This document shows positions 37,291-47,183 of a stretch of DNA of 64,000 bases, one piece after another. The stretch is from Devosia neptuniae (GTDB taxonomy: Bacteria; Pseudomonadota; Alphaproteobacteria; Rhizobiales; Devosiaceae), in contig NZ_CP104965.1 of the NCBI RefSeq assembly GCF_025452235.1, forward strand, positions 3,220,501-3,284,500, read 5' to 3'. The notes below the pieces were generated by a model, which did not search any database, was not told the DNA's origin, and saw only the letters and a program-made list of their open reading frames with translations. A program made the translations under genes and the position numbers. Position 1 is the first letter of the stretch, and every line of letters begins with the position of its first letter.

Positions 37291-39525
37291 ATGGCATTCG
37301 AGAGCACTACTGAAGACCAGCGGCAGGCAACGGCCGCCTCTCTCCTTTTAGAGATGGAGGAACTGGCTGCACGGATGCGGGCGATCATTGTCACGCAGCC
37401 ACCGCACGACCTGCTGGGATACATCCAGGCGCAGCGGGTTATGGGTGCTATGTTTGAATTCGACGCGGAAAACCCGGAAGAAACGGACGCAGCGCGGTCA
37501 GACCTGATCAACGATAGCCAGTTCCTGCTTGAATACGTCCACGCTGTCCTCGCGTCGGACCCCGAGGCGGACGCGGAGTTCGACGAGGCCGCCTGTGTCG
37601 AACTTGGTGAACTCAGCAAGAAACTGCGAATGCAGGCCATCATCCACGCCATGGCCACGTCGGCAGACGCGGAAACCGGCATCTTTGGACCAAGCACGGC
37701 TGAATTGCAGTTCCGCGCGAAATCCAACTGGGTCATGCTGCGGGGAAATCGATACCAGGTCCTTGAAGGCGAATTTTTCGCCTATGTGCTGGCCCCCCAC
37801 GACGGGATGCTGCGCGATGCCTATGGCGTGGGCGCCGCCGACATTGCGGCGGGCTTTCAGGATATGGCTGACGCTGCCCGTGCCGGCCACGCCAATGCCT
37901 TTGACGAGGTCACCAAACAGTTTGACGCCGCACAAGCCTTTGCGGAGGCGCGGGGGAAGTCGTTTGACGAAGCGGCGGCCGAGTGGGCCGAAATCCATGC
38001 CGCTGATATGAAGGCGGCGGCGCTTGCCATGGATGACATGGTCAAGGGTGGCACAAGCAACGTGAGCCGTCACACGAAGCTCCCCGGCGACCTTCTGGCC
38101 GACCTCGCCTACCGACGCGGCGAGGAAACGGAGTTCTTTAATCCCGGTCCCTATGCAGGGACACCATATAGGACGTTGCCCGCGCGGAAGAAGCCGCTGA
38201 TCCAGCTAGGCGAGGAATACTACGCCGTCGACCCGTGCCTGCCTCGCGACGCTGGCTACCGGGCGTTGCTTTGGAACCTGCTGAATCGCAAGCCGGAGTA
38301 CAAAAAGGACTTTGAGGGCCGCCAGAAGGCTTTGGGTGAGACCGCATTCGCTGACCTGCTATCTTCGCAGCTGGAGGGCGCGACGATCTACAACGAGGTC
38401 TACTACCGTGACCCCGTAAGCCGGCAGTGGGTAGAGAATGACACGCTCATTCTTCTCGACGACGTGCTGTTTCTGGTTGAGGCCAAAGCGGGTGCCGCCG
38501 CCACAATCGCCTCACCCGCCCTCGACTTCGATCGCCACGCGCAAGCGGTGCAGGACCTTGTGGTCAAGGCCTACAAACAGTGCAGGAGATTTTTCGACTA
38601 TCTCGACTCCGCGGACGAGGTGCCGATTTTCACTTGGACGGGCAAGAAGTACCTCGAGTGCGGCCGCCTTCGGCGCGCGGACTATCGCGCCAAGTTTCCT
38701 ATTGGCCTTACGGTGGAGTCGTTCTCGCCGTTTTCCGCCTTCTGCAAGGAACTGCCGGAAATCCTACCGCTACTGGGGAAGCACGCATTCGTGTCACTTT
38801 CAATTGACGACCTCTTCGTGCTGCGGCGATTCCTGCCCTCGGCCGGTGAATTTGCCCATTACATGGAGGTTCGCCAGGCCGTCGCCGCCATGCGCGGCGC
38901 CCACCTGTTCGACGAGCTGGACCATTTGGGAGCCTACATCTGGAAGAACCGCTTTGACATGGAGATCGCGGATCAGCAGCGGGCACAAGAGCGGCCCGGC
39001 CTCATAATCTGGGACGGCATGAGTGAGAAAGTGGACCGTCACTTCGAAGGGGAGGATTGGGAGGCGCGCCCCATTCCGCGCCAAGCCTTTCCTGACGGCG
39101 TTTTGCAGCTGCTCGCGGCTCTAGAAAAGACGGGCGCAGCCGGTCGGCTGGGGGCGGAGAGCCATATCCGCAACTACGATGAGAACACCCGTGTCGAGCT
39201 TGCCAAGATGCTTGAGAAGTGTCGTGGGACCCTCGAAGAGCATCCTGCGCGGTACTTTGTGATTGCGGGCGAAACTCCTCTGTTCGTGTGGCTTCAACGG
39301 GCAGATTCCCCTCTAGATTGGGCCTCGATGCAAGACAAAGCCAGTGCCGCGGCGATCGCCGTGCAGGCGATGAGTGTTGTCGGACTTGTGGTGGCGGCGC
39401 ATGCGGGCGGCGACATCGTCGATGCGCGGCAGGTTCAAGTGGCGGTTCCAAGGACGAAAACCGCAGACAACGCGCACATATATAGGGATGCGGAACGGAT
39501 GTCTGGCCGTGCCGTGACGCTCTAG
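37291..39525 (+). CDS. Uncharacterised 744-aa protein with PD-(D/E)xK nuclease signature; possible defence gene
   Basis: I recognise no named family. The ATG at 37291 has GGAGGT seven bases upstream; an in-frame ATG at 37246 has no ribosome site. Residues 1-250 are helical and acidic. The middle contains IYNEVYYRDP, then ENDTLILLDDVLFLVEAKAG, with E382, D384, E397 and K399 spaced as in restriction-endonuclease-like folds (D, then ExK). Residues about 400-430 include the helix AVQDLVVKAYKQCRRFFDYL often seen after such a core. No helicase, methylase or transposase is adjacent. It is a single gene between gene-poor flanks, so it may be an orphan nuclease acting in phage or plasmid defence. That is inference. 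Confidence 0.72.
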   Translation: MAFESTTEDQRQATAASLLLEMEELAARMRAIIVTQPPHDLLGYIQAQRVMGAMFEFDAENPEETDAARSDLINDSQFLLEYVHAVLASDPEADAEFDEAACVELGELSKKLRMQAIIHAMATSADAETGIFGPSTAELQFRAKSNWVMLRGNRYQVLEGEFFAYVLAPHDGMLRDAYGVGAADIAAGFQDMADAARAGHANAFDEVTKQFDAAQAFAEARGKSFDEAAAEWAEIHAADMKAAALAMDDMVKGGTSNVSRHTKLPGDLLADLAYRRGEETEFFNPGPYAGTPYRTLPARKKPLIQLGEEYYAVDPCLPRDAGYRALLWNLLNRKPEYKKDFEGRQKALGETAFADLLSSQLEGATIYNEVYYRDPVSRQWVENDTLILLDDVLFLVEAKAGAAATIASPALDFDRHAQAVQDLVVKAYKQCRRFFDYLDSADEVPIFTWTGKKYLECGRLRRADYRAKFPIGLTVESFSPFSAFCKELPEILPLLGKHAFVSLSIDDLFVLRRFLPSAGEFAHYMEVRQAVAAMRGAHLFDELDHLGAYIWKNRFDMEIADQQRAQERPGLIIWDGMSEKVDRHFEGEDWEARPIPRQAFPDGVLQLLAALEKTGAAGRLGAESHIRNYDENTRVELAKMLEKCRGTLEEHPARYFVIAGETPLFVWLQRADSPLDWASMQDKASAAAIAVQAMSVVGLVVAAHAGGDIVDARQVQVAVPRTKTADNAHIYRDAERMSGRAVTL

Positions 39526-39923
39526 CGAACGATCGGCGACTGCCTACCACGGAAGTTTGGGATGGGCGCCGCAAGGGGAGATTGGTGTGGCCATCGGGTA
39601 CCAGACCGTCATGAGCGCTGGTTGTAGGTCAGCTGTGCCAATTGGCGGCTCATGTTCTTCCCGCTCCTGCGCCACCTACCGCAAAAGGTTCCACTTCAGA
39701 GTGCGCAACCCCACTCGGACCGTCCGGTTCTCGTCAGGCAGCTCCCAAAGCTGCCAGTCTGCAACCCACCCCATCTCTGCCATAGAAGCTAGCTTTGGAA
39801 CGGCAGCTTTTGGGGATTGATCGGCACGCCTATCCGAACCAGCAATAGCAAAGACAGCCCGGTTTCCCGGGCTGCCTTGTTTTGCATAACAATTCTATGC
39901 GCAGCTACGGATAGTCTATTCGA
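39526..39923. other. 398-bp non-coding region right of the nuclease-like gene
   Basis: No supported gene. It holds a perfect 7-bp stem hairpin at 39735-39753 (GGCAGCT, five bases, AGCTGCC) and the terminator at 39855-39874. A minus-strand frame from 39783 reads 35 protein-like residues to an amber codon at 39676-39678 and stays open beyond it. It has no ribosome site, so it is at most a remnant. Confidence 0.6.
39855..39874. terminator. Probable bidirectional intrinsic terminator
   Basis: CAGCCCGG (39855-39862), loop TTTC, CCGGGCTG (39867-39874) is followed on the plus strand by CCTTGTTTT. On the minus strand the stem is followed by TCTTTGCTATT. It lies between the convergent nuclease-like gene and nrdJ and could end both transcripts. 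Confidence 0.7.
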
Positions 39924-42900
39924 TCACGAGCACCCAGTCGTGGTCCCGCAATCCTCACACACCATGCAATGCCCGCTGACTTTCATCCGCATGGAATTGC
40001 AATTGCTGCACTGGTCGCCGGTATAGCCCTTCATCTGGGCTTCGGCGCGGAGCTGGTGTTTGTCAGCTGAGGGCGGCGGGGAGGGGATGGGCTCCAGTTC
40101 GGCGGCGTTGAGGGCCGTCGGGGTCGGGTCGATCTTGAGGGCCGTGGCCGAGCGCAGGGCGGTCACGGTCGAGGTCTGCATGGCCTGGACCGGATTGTAC
40201 TGGTGATCGCCGGAGACGATCATCAGGCTCTTGTTGGCCACCTTGCCGCGGGTCATGCCGCGGGAGACAAAGCGCTCGGCGGGCACCGGAGCCGGGGCGG
40301 GCGCGGCAAGGCGCGCACCCTGGTCTTCGGCAACGCCCTTGCCGAGCGAGGTCGGGCTGTCCGGATTGACATGGGCGAGGTCGTTCCGGTCGAGATAGGA
40401 CACGGCCAGTTCGCGGAACACATAGTCGAGGATCGACGTGGCGTTCTTGATCCGGTCATTGCCCATGACCATGCCGGCAGGCTCGAAGCGGGTGAAGGTG
40501 AAGGCCTCCACGAACTCGTCCAGCGGCACGCCATATTGCAGGCCCAGCGAGATGGAGATGGCGAAATTGTTCATCATCGCCCGGAAGGCAGCGCCTTCCT
40601 TGTGCATGTCGATGAAGATCTCGCCCAGGCGACCATCGTCATATTCACCGGTGCGCAGATAGACCTTGTGGCCACCCACAACGGCTTTCTGGGTATAGCC
40701 CTTGCGGCGATCGGGCATCTTCTCGCGATTGCGGACTTCGACTTCGCGCTCGATGATCCGCTCGACGATGCGTTCGGCAATGGCCGGGGCACGGGCGGCG
40801 GCGTTCATCGAGACCAGCTCTTCGGCCGAGTCCTCGTCGTCCTCATCATCGGCCGCGGCAAGCACGGACGAATTGAGCGGCTGGGAGAGCTTGGAGCCAT
40901 CGCGATAGAGCGCATTGGCCTTGAGCGCCAGGCGCCAGGACAGCATGTAGCTTTCCTTGGCGTCTTCGACGGTGGCGTCGTTGGGCATATTGATGGTCTT
41001 GGAGATGGCGCCCGAGATGAAGGGCTGGGCGGCAGCCATCATCAGGATGTGGCTATCGACCGAGAGATACCGCTTGCCGATCTTGCCGCAGGGGGTGGCG
41101 CAATCGAATACCGGCAGATGCTCGTCCTTGAGGAAGGGCGCGCCTTCCAGCGTCATGGCGCCGCAGACATGGATATTGGCGGCTTCGATGTCCTTCTTGG
41201 AGAAGCCCAGGAACGGCAGCAGCTCGAAGCTGAAATCGTTCATCTGCTCATTGGTGACGCCCAGCGACTTGAGGAAATCGGCACCCAGGGTCCACTGGTT
41301 GAAGATGAACTTGATGTCGAAGGCCGAAGCGGTTGCAGCGTTGAGCGCGGCAATCTTGTCGTCGGTAAAGCCCTTGGCGCGCAGCGTGGTGGGATTGACG
41401 CCGGGAGCCTGGTTCAGGTTGCCATGGCCGACCGCATAGGCCTCCATTTCAGCAATCTGGGCTTCCGAATAGCCGAGGGTGCGCAGGGCCGGGGGCACGG
41501 CGCGGTTGATGATCTTGAAATAGCCGCCGCCGGCGAGCTTCTTGAACTTCACCAGGGCGAAGTCGGGCTCGATGCCGGTGGTGTCGCAATCCATGACCAG
41601 GCCAATCGTGCCGGTCGGGGCGATCACCGAGACCTGGGCATTGCGATAGCCATGCTGTTCGCCGAGCGCCAGAGCATTGTCCCAGGCGATCTTGGCGCGG
41701 GCGCTGAGGTTGGCGTCGGTCAGCGAGCCGTGGTCCAGCGGGACGGGGTTGATCGAGAGCTCTTCATAGCCTGACGCATTGCCATAGGCGGCGTTGCGAT
41801 GGTTGCGGATGACGCGCAGCATATGCTTGGCGTTGCGCTTGTAATCCTTGAAGGGGCCGAGTTCCTTGGCCATTTCGGCCGAGGTGGCATAGCTCACGCC
41901 GGTCATGATGGCGGTGACGGCACCGGCAATGGCGCGGCCTTCGTCGGAGTCGTAGGGAATGCCCGAGGTCATCAGCAGGCCACCGATATTGGCGTAACCG
42001 ATACCCAGCGTGCGGTATTCGTAGGAACGCTCGGCAATGGCGCGGCTCGGGAACTGGGCCATCATCACCGAGACTTCGAGGACAATGGTCCACAGGCGCA
42101 CGGTGTGCTCGTAGGCGGCGGTGTTGAAGGTGCCGTCCTGGTTGCGATAGGGCAGCAGGTTCACCGAGGCGAGGTTACAGGCCGTATCGTCGAGGAACAT
42201 ATATTCCGAGCAGGGGTTCGATGCATTGATCGGACCGGCTGCGGGGGAGGTGTGCCACTCGTTGATGGTGGTGTGATACTGAATGCCCGGATCGGCCGAG
42301 GCCCAGGCGGCGTAACCGACCTGTTCCCAGAGGTCGCGCGCCTTGAGGGTCTTGACCACCTTGCCGGACTGGCGGGCCGTCAGGTTCCAATCGCTGTCAT
42401 TCTCGACAGCCCTGAGGAAATCGTCGGTGACGCGGACGGAATTGTTCGAGTTCTGGCCGGAGACGGTCAGATAGGCTTCGCTATCCCAATCGGTATCGTA
42501 GATGGGGAATTCGAGATCGGTATAGCCCTGCTTGGCGAACTGGATGACGCGGTAGATGTAGTTCTCCGGCACCAGCGCCTTCTTGGCAGCGCGCACTTCG
42601 CGCTTGAGGGCAGGGTTCTTGGCGACGTCAAAGCAATCATCGCCCGTGCCGTCGCAATTCACGGCGGCCTTCATGATCGCCTTGAGGTGCTTGGAGACGA
42701 CCTTGGAGCCGGTCACGAGAGCCGCAACCTTCTGCTCTTCCTTGACCTTCCAGTTGATATATTCCTCGATATCGGGGTGATCGATATCGATCACGACCAT
42801 CTTGGCGGCGCGACGGGTGGTGCCGCCCGACTTGATGGCGCCGGCAGCGCGGTCGCCGATCTTGAGGAAGCTCATCAGGCCGGAGGACTTGCCGCCGCCC

Positions 42901-43637
42901 GAGAGCTTTTCGCCCGAGCCGCGCAGGGCCGAGAAATTGGTGCCGGTGCCCGAACCGTATTTGAACAGGCGCGCCTCGCGGACCCAGAGGTCCATGATGC
43001 CGTTTTCATTGACCAGATCGTCATTGACCGACTGGATGAAGCAGGCATGGGGCTGGGGGTGCTCGTAAGAGCTCTTGGACTGCACCAGCTTGTGGGTGAA
43101 GGGGTCCACATAGAAGTGGCCTTGGCCGGGGCCGTCGATGCCGTAGGCCCAGTGCAGGCCGGTGTTGAACCATTGCGGGGAGTTCGGCGCAACGCGTTGG
43201 CTGGCCAGCATGTAGCACAGCTCGTCGAAGAATGTGCGGGCGTCTTCCTCGCTGTCGAAATAGCCGCCCTTCCAGCCCCAATAGGTCCAGGTGCCGGCCA
43301 GGCGATCGAAGACCTGGCGGGAATCCATTTCCGAGCCATAGCGCTCGGCTTCCGGCAGCTTGGCGAGCGCAGCTTCGTCGGGGACGGAGCGCCACAGCCA
43401 GGAGGGAACGGAATTCTCCTCGACCTTCTTGAGAACCTTGGCGACACCGGCCTTGCGGAAATATTTCTGGGCGATGATGTCTGCTGCGACCTGGCTCCAG
43501 GTGGAGGGGATCGCGATGTCTTCGAGCTTGAACACGACCGAGCCATCGGGATTGCGAATCTCGCTCGTCGCCGAGCGGAATTCGAGCGACCCGTAACGGT
43601 CCTGATCAGCTGTCGTAAAGCGGCGTTCAATGCGCAT
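39924..43637 (-). CDS. nrdJ: Adenosylcobalamin-dependent ribonucleoside-diphosphate reductase (class II)
   Basis: A 1237-residue B12-dependent reductase that makes deoxyribonucleotides. The start [20 protein letters not shown] is the family N-terminus; a GTG ten codons earlier is possible but adds atypical residues. The active-site block [20 protein letters not shown] and the [14 protein letters not shown] region are present. The C-terminus has the zinc-like cysteines [10 protein letters not shown] and [13 protein letters not shown]. The protein needs no oxygen or separate radical subunit but does need cobalamin. The gene is alone; its upstream region holds no clear riboswitch. Confidence 0.95.
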   Translation of the reverse strand: MRIERRFTTADQDRYGSLEFRSATSEIRNPDGSVVFKLEDIAIPSTWSQVAADIIAQKYFRKAGVAKVLKKVEENSVPSWLWRSVPDEAALAKLPEAERYGSEMDSRQVFDRLAGTWTYWGWKGGYFDSEEDARTFFDELCYMLASQRVAPNSPQWFNTGLHWAYGIDGPGQGHFYVDPFTHKLVQSKSSYEHPQPHACFIQSVNDDLVNENGIMDLWVREARLFKYGSGTGTNFSALRGSGEKLSGGGKSSGLMSFLKIGDRAAGAIKSGGTTRRAAKMVVIDIDHPDIEEYINWKVKEEQKVAALVTGSKVVSKHLKAIMKAAVNCDGTGDDCFDVAKNPALKREVRAAKKALVPENYIYRVIQFAKQGYTDLEFPIYDTDWDSEAYLTVSGQNSNNSVRVTDDFLRAVENDSDWNLTARQSGKVVKTLKARDLWEQVGYAAWASADPGIQYHTTINEWHTSPAAGPINASNPCSEYMFLDDTACNLASVNLLPYRNQDGTFNTAAYEHTVRLWTIVLEVSVMMAQFPSRAIAERSYEYRTLGIGYANIGGLLMTSGIPYDSDEGRAIAGAVTAIMTGVSYATSAEMAKELGPFKDYKRNAKHMLRVIRNHRNAAYGNASGYEELSINPVPLDHGSLTDANLSARAKIAWDNALALGEQHGYRNAQVSVIAPTGTIGLVMDCDTTGIEPDFALVKFKKLAGGGYFKIINRAVPPALRTLGYSEAQIAEMEAYAVGHGNLNQAPGVNPTTLRAKGFTDDKIAALNAATASAFDIKFIFNQWTLGADFLKSLGVTNEQMNDFSFELLPFLGFSKKDIEAANIHVCGAMTLEGAPFLKDEHLPVFDCATPCGKIGKRYLSVDSHILMMAAAQPFISGAISKTINMPNDATVEDAKESYMLSWRLALKANALYRDGSKLSQPLNSSVLAAADDEDDEDSAEELVSMNAAARAPAIAERIVERIIEREVEVRNREKMPDRRKGYTQKAVVGGHKVYLRTGEYDDGRLGEIFIDMHKEGAAFRAMMNNFAISISLGLQYGVPLDEFVEAFTFTRFEPAGMVMGNDRIKNATSILDYVFRELAVSYLDRNDLAHVNPDSPTSLGKGVAEDQGARLAAPAPAPVPAERFVSRGMTRGKVANKSLMIVSGDHQYNPVQAMQTSTVTALRSATALKIDPTPTALNAAELEPIPSPPPSADKHQLRAEAQMKGYTGDQCSNCNSMRMKVSGHCMVCEDCGTTTGCS

Positions 43638-44288
43638 TGTCGTCGTAATCCCCAATGTAGCAGGCACATAGGTGCCCGCGAGCCGAACCCCGGCTTCTCA
43701 TTCAAATCTGTTTTGACGCTACCAACCCGGCGCCCGGTGCCCGGACTGCCGAAACTTGCCCCGTGCCTGGATTTGGTGACGGTCTTGTTGCCGCCACTCG
43801 CCTCCGGGACTTGTCCGCAACTGGAACGCTGCGGCCCGTCGAAAACACTCTGCCGATTCAAACCCAGCGTCAACGACAGAAAAACTAATTGTAGTGGTGG
43901 GGCGCTGGGCGGGAACTAGCTCTAGTAGGTGTAATATGTGGATTGCGGGGAAAATCTGCAAGGCATTTTGGACCATTGAGGGGTGCCGCAGTGACTATTT
44001 TTACCCTCCCGGAAACCCTCTGGCGAAAGACCAGAACAGTCCGCTAAAGCGGCGTAAAATCTGGCACTTCAGATGCCGCCATCACGCCGCAATCGGTGCA
44101 ATTAACCATGCCCGGCAATGGCGCGAATCGCGTCACAATTTGAGTCAAGTTCATTATTCCGGGGCGGGTTGGCGTTGTGGATGCGCACAAGCTGTTGATG
44201 GCGCCACAAGGGCTAGGCGCAACCCGAGGTGCGTGGTACACCCGCACCAGATTGCAACGCCGTTCGCGGCATGAACTTGGTTAGCGGC
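43638..44288. other. 651-bp divergent intergenic region (nrdJ / NDUFA12)
   Basis: No supported gene. It must contain the promoters of nrdJ (minus) and of the NDUFA12-like gene (plus). AT-richer patches near 43875-43895 and 43928-43945 are the best promoter candidates. A partial match to a B12-box (43732-43747, minus strand) lacks the rest of a cobalamin riboswitch. Confidence 0.55.
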
Positions 44289-44672
44289 ATGAAGGACTTC
44301 CTGCTCGAAATCTTCCGGTGGTGGCATGGCCAGACCTGGGGAACGCGCCTGTGGATCTGGCGCTACGGCGACCTCGTCGGCACAGACGAATTGGGCAACA
44401 AGTACTATCAGGACAAGAAGGCGAACCGGCGCTACGTGACTTATGCCGGTCCCGCCGATGCCTCGGCGATTCCGCCCGGCTGGCATGGCTGGATGCATTT
44501 CCGCACCGACGTGGTGCCGACAGAGGCTAATTATGTGGCCCGCTCCTGGGAAAAGCCGCATGAGCCGAACCTGACCGGCACGGCCGCGGCCTATCGGCCC
44601 GATGGCAGCATGCTGAACAAGGGCGAACGCCCGCGCGTTACCGGCGACTACGACGCTTGGTCGCCTGAGTGA
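44289..44672 (+). CDS. NADH:ubiquinone oxidoreductase accessory subunit, NDUFA12 family
   Basis: A 127-residue member of the NDUFA12 (B17.2) family, a supernumerary subunit of respiratory complex I shared by alphaproteobacteria and mitochondria. Diagnostic stretches are WGTRLWIWRYGDLVGTDELG, NKYYQDKKANRRYVTY and PPGWHGWMHFRTDVVP. The ATG at 44289 gives the family's usual start; two upstream ATGs extend it without similarity. It is followed closely by a DUF2155 gene, a conserved alphaproteobacterial arrangement. Confidence 0.92.
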   Translation: MKDFLLEIFRWWHGQTWGTRLWIWRYGDLVGTDELGNKYYQDKKANRRYVTYAGPADASAIPPGWHGWMHFRTDVVPTEANYVARSWEKPHEPNLTGTAAAYRPDGSMLNKGERPRVTGDYDAWSPE

Positions 44673-44685
44673 GAAAGCCGGCCAC

Positions 44686-45117
44686 TTGCGCCTGACCGCA
44701 GTTGTTTTGACATCTGTTAAAGCGCTGATGCCTGTTGCGGCATTGGCGCTTTTGGCTTTTGCCGGCCCGGCCACGGCACAGCCGATTGCCAATCCGGTAG
44801 CGACGTTTGCCGGGCTGGACAAGATCACGGGCCGCATCACCCAATTCGACGTCTATATCGGGGAAACCGTGCTGTTCGGCGCCCTCGAGATCACGCCGCG
44901 CGCCTGTTACGACCGGCCATCGACCGAAACGCAGCGCATATCGGCGTTTCTGGAAGTGGATCAGCGAAGCCTGACAGGCACTTCCAAGCGAATCTTCACC
45001 GGATGGATGTTCGCCGATAGTCCGGCGCTCAATGCGGTGGACCACGCGGTTTATGATGTGTGGCTGATCGAGTGCAAGACCAGCTCGGATGTACCGCCGC
45101 CCGACGCGCGCGGTTAG
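44686..45117 (+). CDS. DUF2155 domain-containing exported protein
   Basis: A 143-residue protein with a signal peptide (residues 1-32, cleavage after ATAQ) and a mature DUF2155 domain. Its marks are FAGLDKITGRITQFDVYIGE, ITPRACYDRP, and GWMFADSPALNAVDHAVYDV. The start is taken as TTG at 44686; an internal ATG at 44728 would leave a short signal. The function is unknown, but the domain regularly lies beside NDUFA12 and aat, as here. Confidence 0.88.
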   Translation: MRLTAVVLTSVKALMPVAALALLAFAGPATAQPIANPVATFAGLDKITGRITQFDVYIGETVLFGALEITPRACYDRPSTETQRISAFLEVDQRSLTGTSKRIFTGWMFADSPALNAVDHAVYDVWLIECKTSSDVPPPDARG

Positions 45118-45208
45118 CCACTTTTCTGTCTCCTCTGTCGAAAACGGCGACTATCGCACGTCATAGTGGCGAGGGGCGATTTCGACCGCTCAACAGGAGG
45201 AATGACCC

Positions 45209-45706
45209 ATGCTTACATTGCCAGAGATCGTCGAGCGCCCGGCGCAGCCCTATGCCTTCATTACGTTCACCGTGCGGATGGATCAGATGAAGCAGCCGGC
45301 TGACGAGGGCTTTCCCGCCCTTTTCAGCTGGTTGGGCCAGCGCGGCATCGAGCCGGTAGGGGCGCCATTCTACAATTACCGGCGGATCAACATGAGCAAA
45401 ACGCTCGATGTCGAGGCCGGCGTGCCCATTGCCAGGTCTGTGGAGGGCGAAGGGCGCGTCCAAACCGGCATGCTGCCCGCCGGCAAGTTCGTAACGCTTG
45501 ATTGGTTCGGCCACTATGACGGGCTGATGGGCGCAAATGCCATGCTGATCGGCTGGGTTCGGCTTACCCAAACCGAGCTGGATATGAAGACTGAAGGCGA
45601 GGATGACTATTTCGCCTGCCGGCTCGAGATTTACGAGACTGACCCGAGTGAAGAGCCTGACCCTGAAAAATGGCAGACGCGGCTGGCATTCAAGGTGAAG
45701 GGATAG
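45209..45706 (+). CDS. GyrI-like small-molecule-binding domain protein
   Basis: A 165-residue protein of the GyrI/AraC effector-binding (SHS2 duplication) fold. It has PFYNYRRINMSKTLDVEAG in the centre, then TGMLPAGKFVTLDWFGHYD, typical of the pocket. A strong AGGAGG precedes the ATG. Relatives bind lipophilic cations or act as stand-alone binding proteins. No DNA-binding part is present. It ends 22 bases from the convergent APH-like gene. Confidence 0.8.
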   Translation: MLTLPEIVERPAQPYAFITFTVRMDQMKQPADEGFPALFSWLGQRGIEPVGAPFYNYRRINMSKTLDVEAGVPIARSVEGEGRVQTGMLPAGKFVTLDWFGHYDGLMGANAMLIGWVRLTQTELDMKTEGEDDYFACRLEIYETDPSEEPDPEKWQTRLAFKVKG

Positions 45707-45728
45707 GGGCGCTGAGCTGGACGAGCGT

Positions 45729-46508
45729 TCAAAACAACTCGTCCAGCATCCGAAAATAGGCCATGCGTTCGCGGTCGGGCTTGGCGATGCCATAGGCGGC
45801 GAGGAAGGCGTCTGCCCAATGGGTGTCGAGGTTGAACACCAGGCTGCGATGGGCCAGTGCCAGATCCTGATAGCGGTCGGCTATCCCCAAACGGCCGCAA
45901 TCGATGAAGCCGGTGAAAGCGCCATTGTCCGCGAGTAGATTGGGCAGGCAGGCGTCGCCGTGGCAGACCACCAGGTCTTCGTTGGCGGGGGCAGTCTGCC
46001 TTGCGGCGTCGAGAACCTGGATGGCGGTCCAGCCGGTACGATCATCATCGAAATCGTCTTCATCGACCAAGCCTGCCGCGACACGGACAGCAGCGCGGGA
46101 CAATTGAGTTTCGATACGCTGGTCGAAGGAGCAATCGGCAATATTGAGGGCGTGCAGCGGCTGCAAGGCCTCGACATAGAGGTGAATGAGCCGGTCCGGG
46201 GACAGGTCACCGGAAGCCAGGTCATGGCCGGGGACGGCGGACATCAACAGCCAATGGGCGTCGGCATGATCGGCGACATCGATGATGCGGGGGCAGGGAA
46301 CGCCGTGCTGCGCCATCCAGTCGAGGCGGGCGATCTCGCCCGGCAGCTCGGCCAAGGCCGTGTATTGCTCGCTCTTGACGAATAAGGGAGCGCCGCCGGC
46401 CGGCGTCAGCCGATAGACCGAGGCGTTCGATTCACCGATTGTCTGGCGTTGCCAAATCGCGTCGGCATATTTGGCACGCCAGGAAGGCGGAAGGTTTTCG
46501 GGGATCAT
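45729..46508 (-). CDS. APH(3')-like aminoglycoside phosphotransferase family protein
   Basis: A 259-residue kinase of the aminoglycoside phosphotransferase family. The catalytic loop CHGDACLPNLL and the metal motif GFIDCGRLGIADRYQDLAL are those of APH(3') enzymes, closer than in most generic APH-fold proteins. The N-terminus has GESNASVYRLTP as nucleotide loop. The ATG at 46508 overlaps the aat stop (ATGA), so the two are co-translated. Whether it phosphorylates kanamycin-type drugs or another substrate is unknown. Confidence 0.85.
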   Translation of the reverse strand: MIPENLPPSWRAKYADAIWQRQTIGESNASVYRLTPAGGAPLFVKSEQYTALAELPGEIARLDWMAQHGVPCPRIIDVADHADAHWLLMSAVPGHDLASGDLSPDRLIHLYVEALQPLHALNIADCSFDQRIETQLSRAAVRVAAGLVDEDDFDDDRTGWTAIQVLDAARQTAPANEDLVVCHGDACLPNLLADNGAFTGFIDCGRLGIADRYQDLALAHRSLVFNLDTHWADAFLAAYGIAKPDRERMAYFRMLDELF

Positions 46509-47140
46509 TGGTCGCGGCGGTCCCATGCCGACCAGTCGCCCTCGAGTTGCAATGCCGCCGCCAATTGCTCTTCATATTCGGCGCGAGGGATTTCGACGCC
46601 CCCGAGCGAGGCCAGATGGTCGGTGACGAATTGCGTATCGAGCAGCACGAAGCCGCCGGCGTTCAGGCGCTCCACCAGATGGGCCATGGCCATCTTGCTG
46701 GCATTGGTGGCGCGGTGGAACATGGACTCGCCGAAGAATGCGCCGCCGATAGCCAGGCCATAGAGCCCGCCGACCAGGTTGGGGCCGTCCCAGACCTCCA
46801 CCGTATGGGCGATGCCGCGGCGGAACAGTTCGCCATAGACGCCTCGGATGGTCGCATTGATCCAGGTGGAGCTACGGTCCTTGCCCACGGTGGCGCAGCC
46901 CTCGATCACGGCGGGGAAGTCGGTGTCGACGCGGATGACGAAGGAACTCTTGCGGATTGCCTTGCGCAGGCTTGTGCTGAGCTGGAAGCCATCGAGTGGA
47001 ATGATCCCGCGATGTTCGGGGCTGACCCAGAACAGGTCCTCGTCCTCGGCATCCTCGGCCATGGGGAAAATACCGGCGCGGTAGGCGCGCACGATCAATT
47101 CCGGGGTGATCTCGACATCGAAGGGATTGGGCCGCGACAT
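46505..47140 (-). CDS. aat: Leucyl/phenylalanyl-tRNA-protein transferase
   Basis: A 211-residue transferase of the N-end rule pathway that adds Leu or Phe to proteins starting with Lys or Arg, marking them for ClpAP. The ATG at 47140 gives ITPELIVRAYRAGIFPMAE, the usual N-terminus, after AAGGA. FWVSPEHRGIIPL, TWINATIRGVY and GLAIGGAFFGESMFH are conserved family blocks. A terminator separates it from accC upstream. Confidence 0.95.
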   Translation of the reverse strand: MSRPNPFDVEITPELIVRAYRAGIFPMAEDAEDEDLFWVSPEHRGIIPLDGFQLSTSLRKAIRKSSFVIRVDTDFPAVIEGCATVGKDRSSTWINATIRGVYGELFRRGIAHTVEVWDGPNLVGGLYGLAIGGAFFGESMFHRATNASKMAMAHLVERLNAGGFVLLDTQFVTDHLASLGGVEIPRAEYEEQLAAALQLEGDWSAWDRRDQ

Positions 47141-47150
47141 GCTCGATCCT

Positions 47151-47180
47151 TGCAAAAGAAAGGGCGCCGCAGCGCCCCTT
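47151..47180 (-). terminator. Intrinsic terminator after accC
   Basis: Read on the minus strand, AAGGGGCGC (47180-47172) pairs with GCGCCCTT (47167-47160), with one bulged base, and is followed by TCTTTTG. It begins four bases after the accC stop and ends just before the aat ribosome site, so it probably reduces read-through into aat. Confidence 0.7.
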
Positions 47181-47183
47181 CCA

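Noticed and set aside
43732..43747. B12-box-like sequence on the minus strand upstream of nrdJ, hinting at a cobalamin riboswitch
   Set aside because: About 12 of 16 positions fit the B12 box, but the other conserved riboswitch blocks are not recognisable upstream; GC-rich chance match is likely.
41799..43919. 706-codon plus-strand frame opposite nrdJ
   Set aside because: Antisense to nrdJ; Gly/Val-rich artificial composition.
43894..44274. 126-codon plus-strand frame upstream of the NDUFA12 gene
   Set aside because: Composition rich in Cys, His and Arg, no ribosome site, and no recognisable motif.
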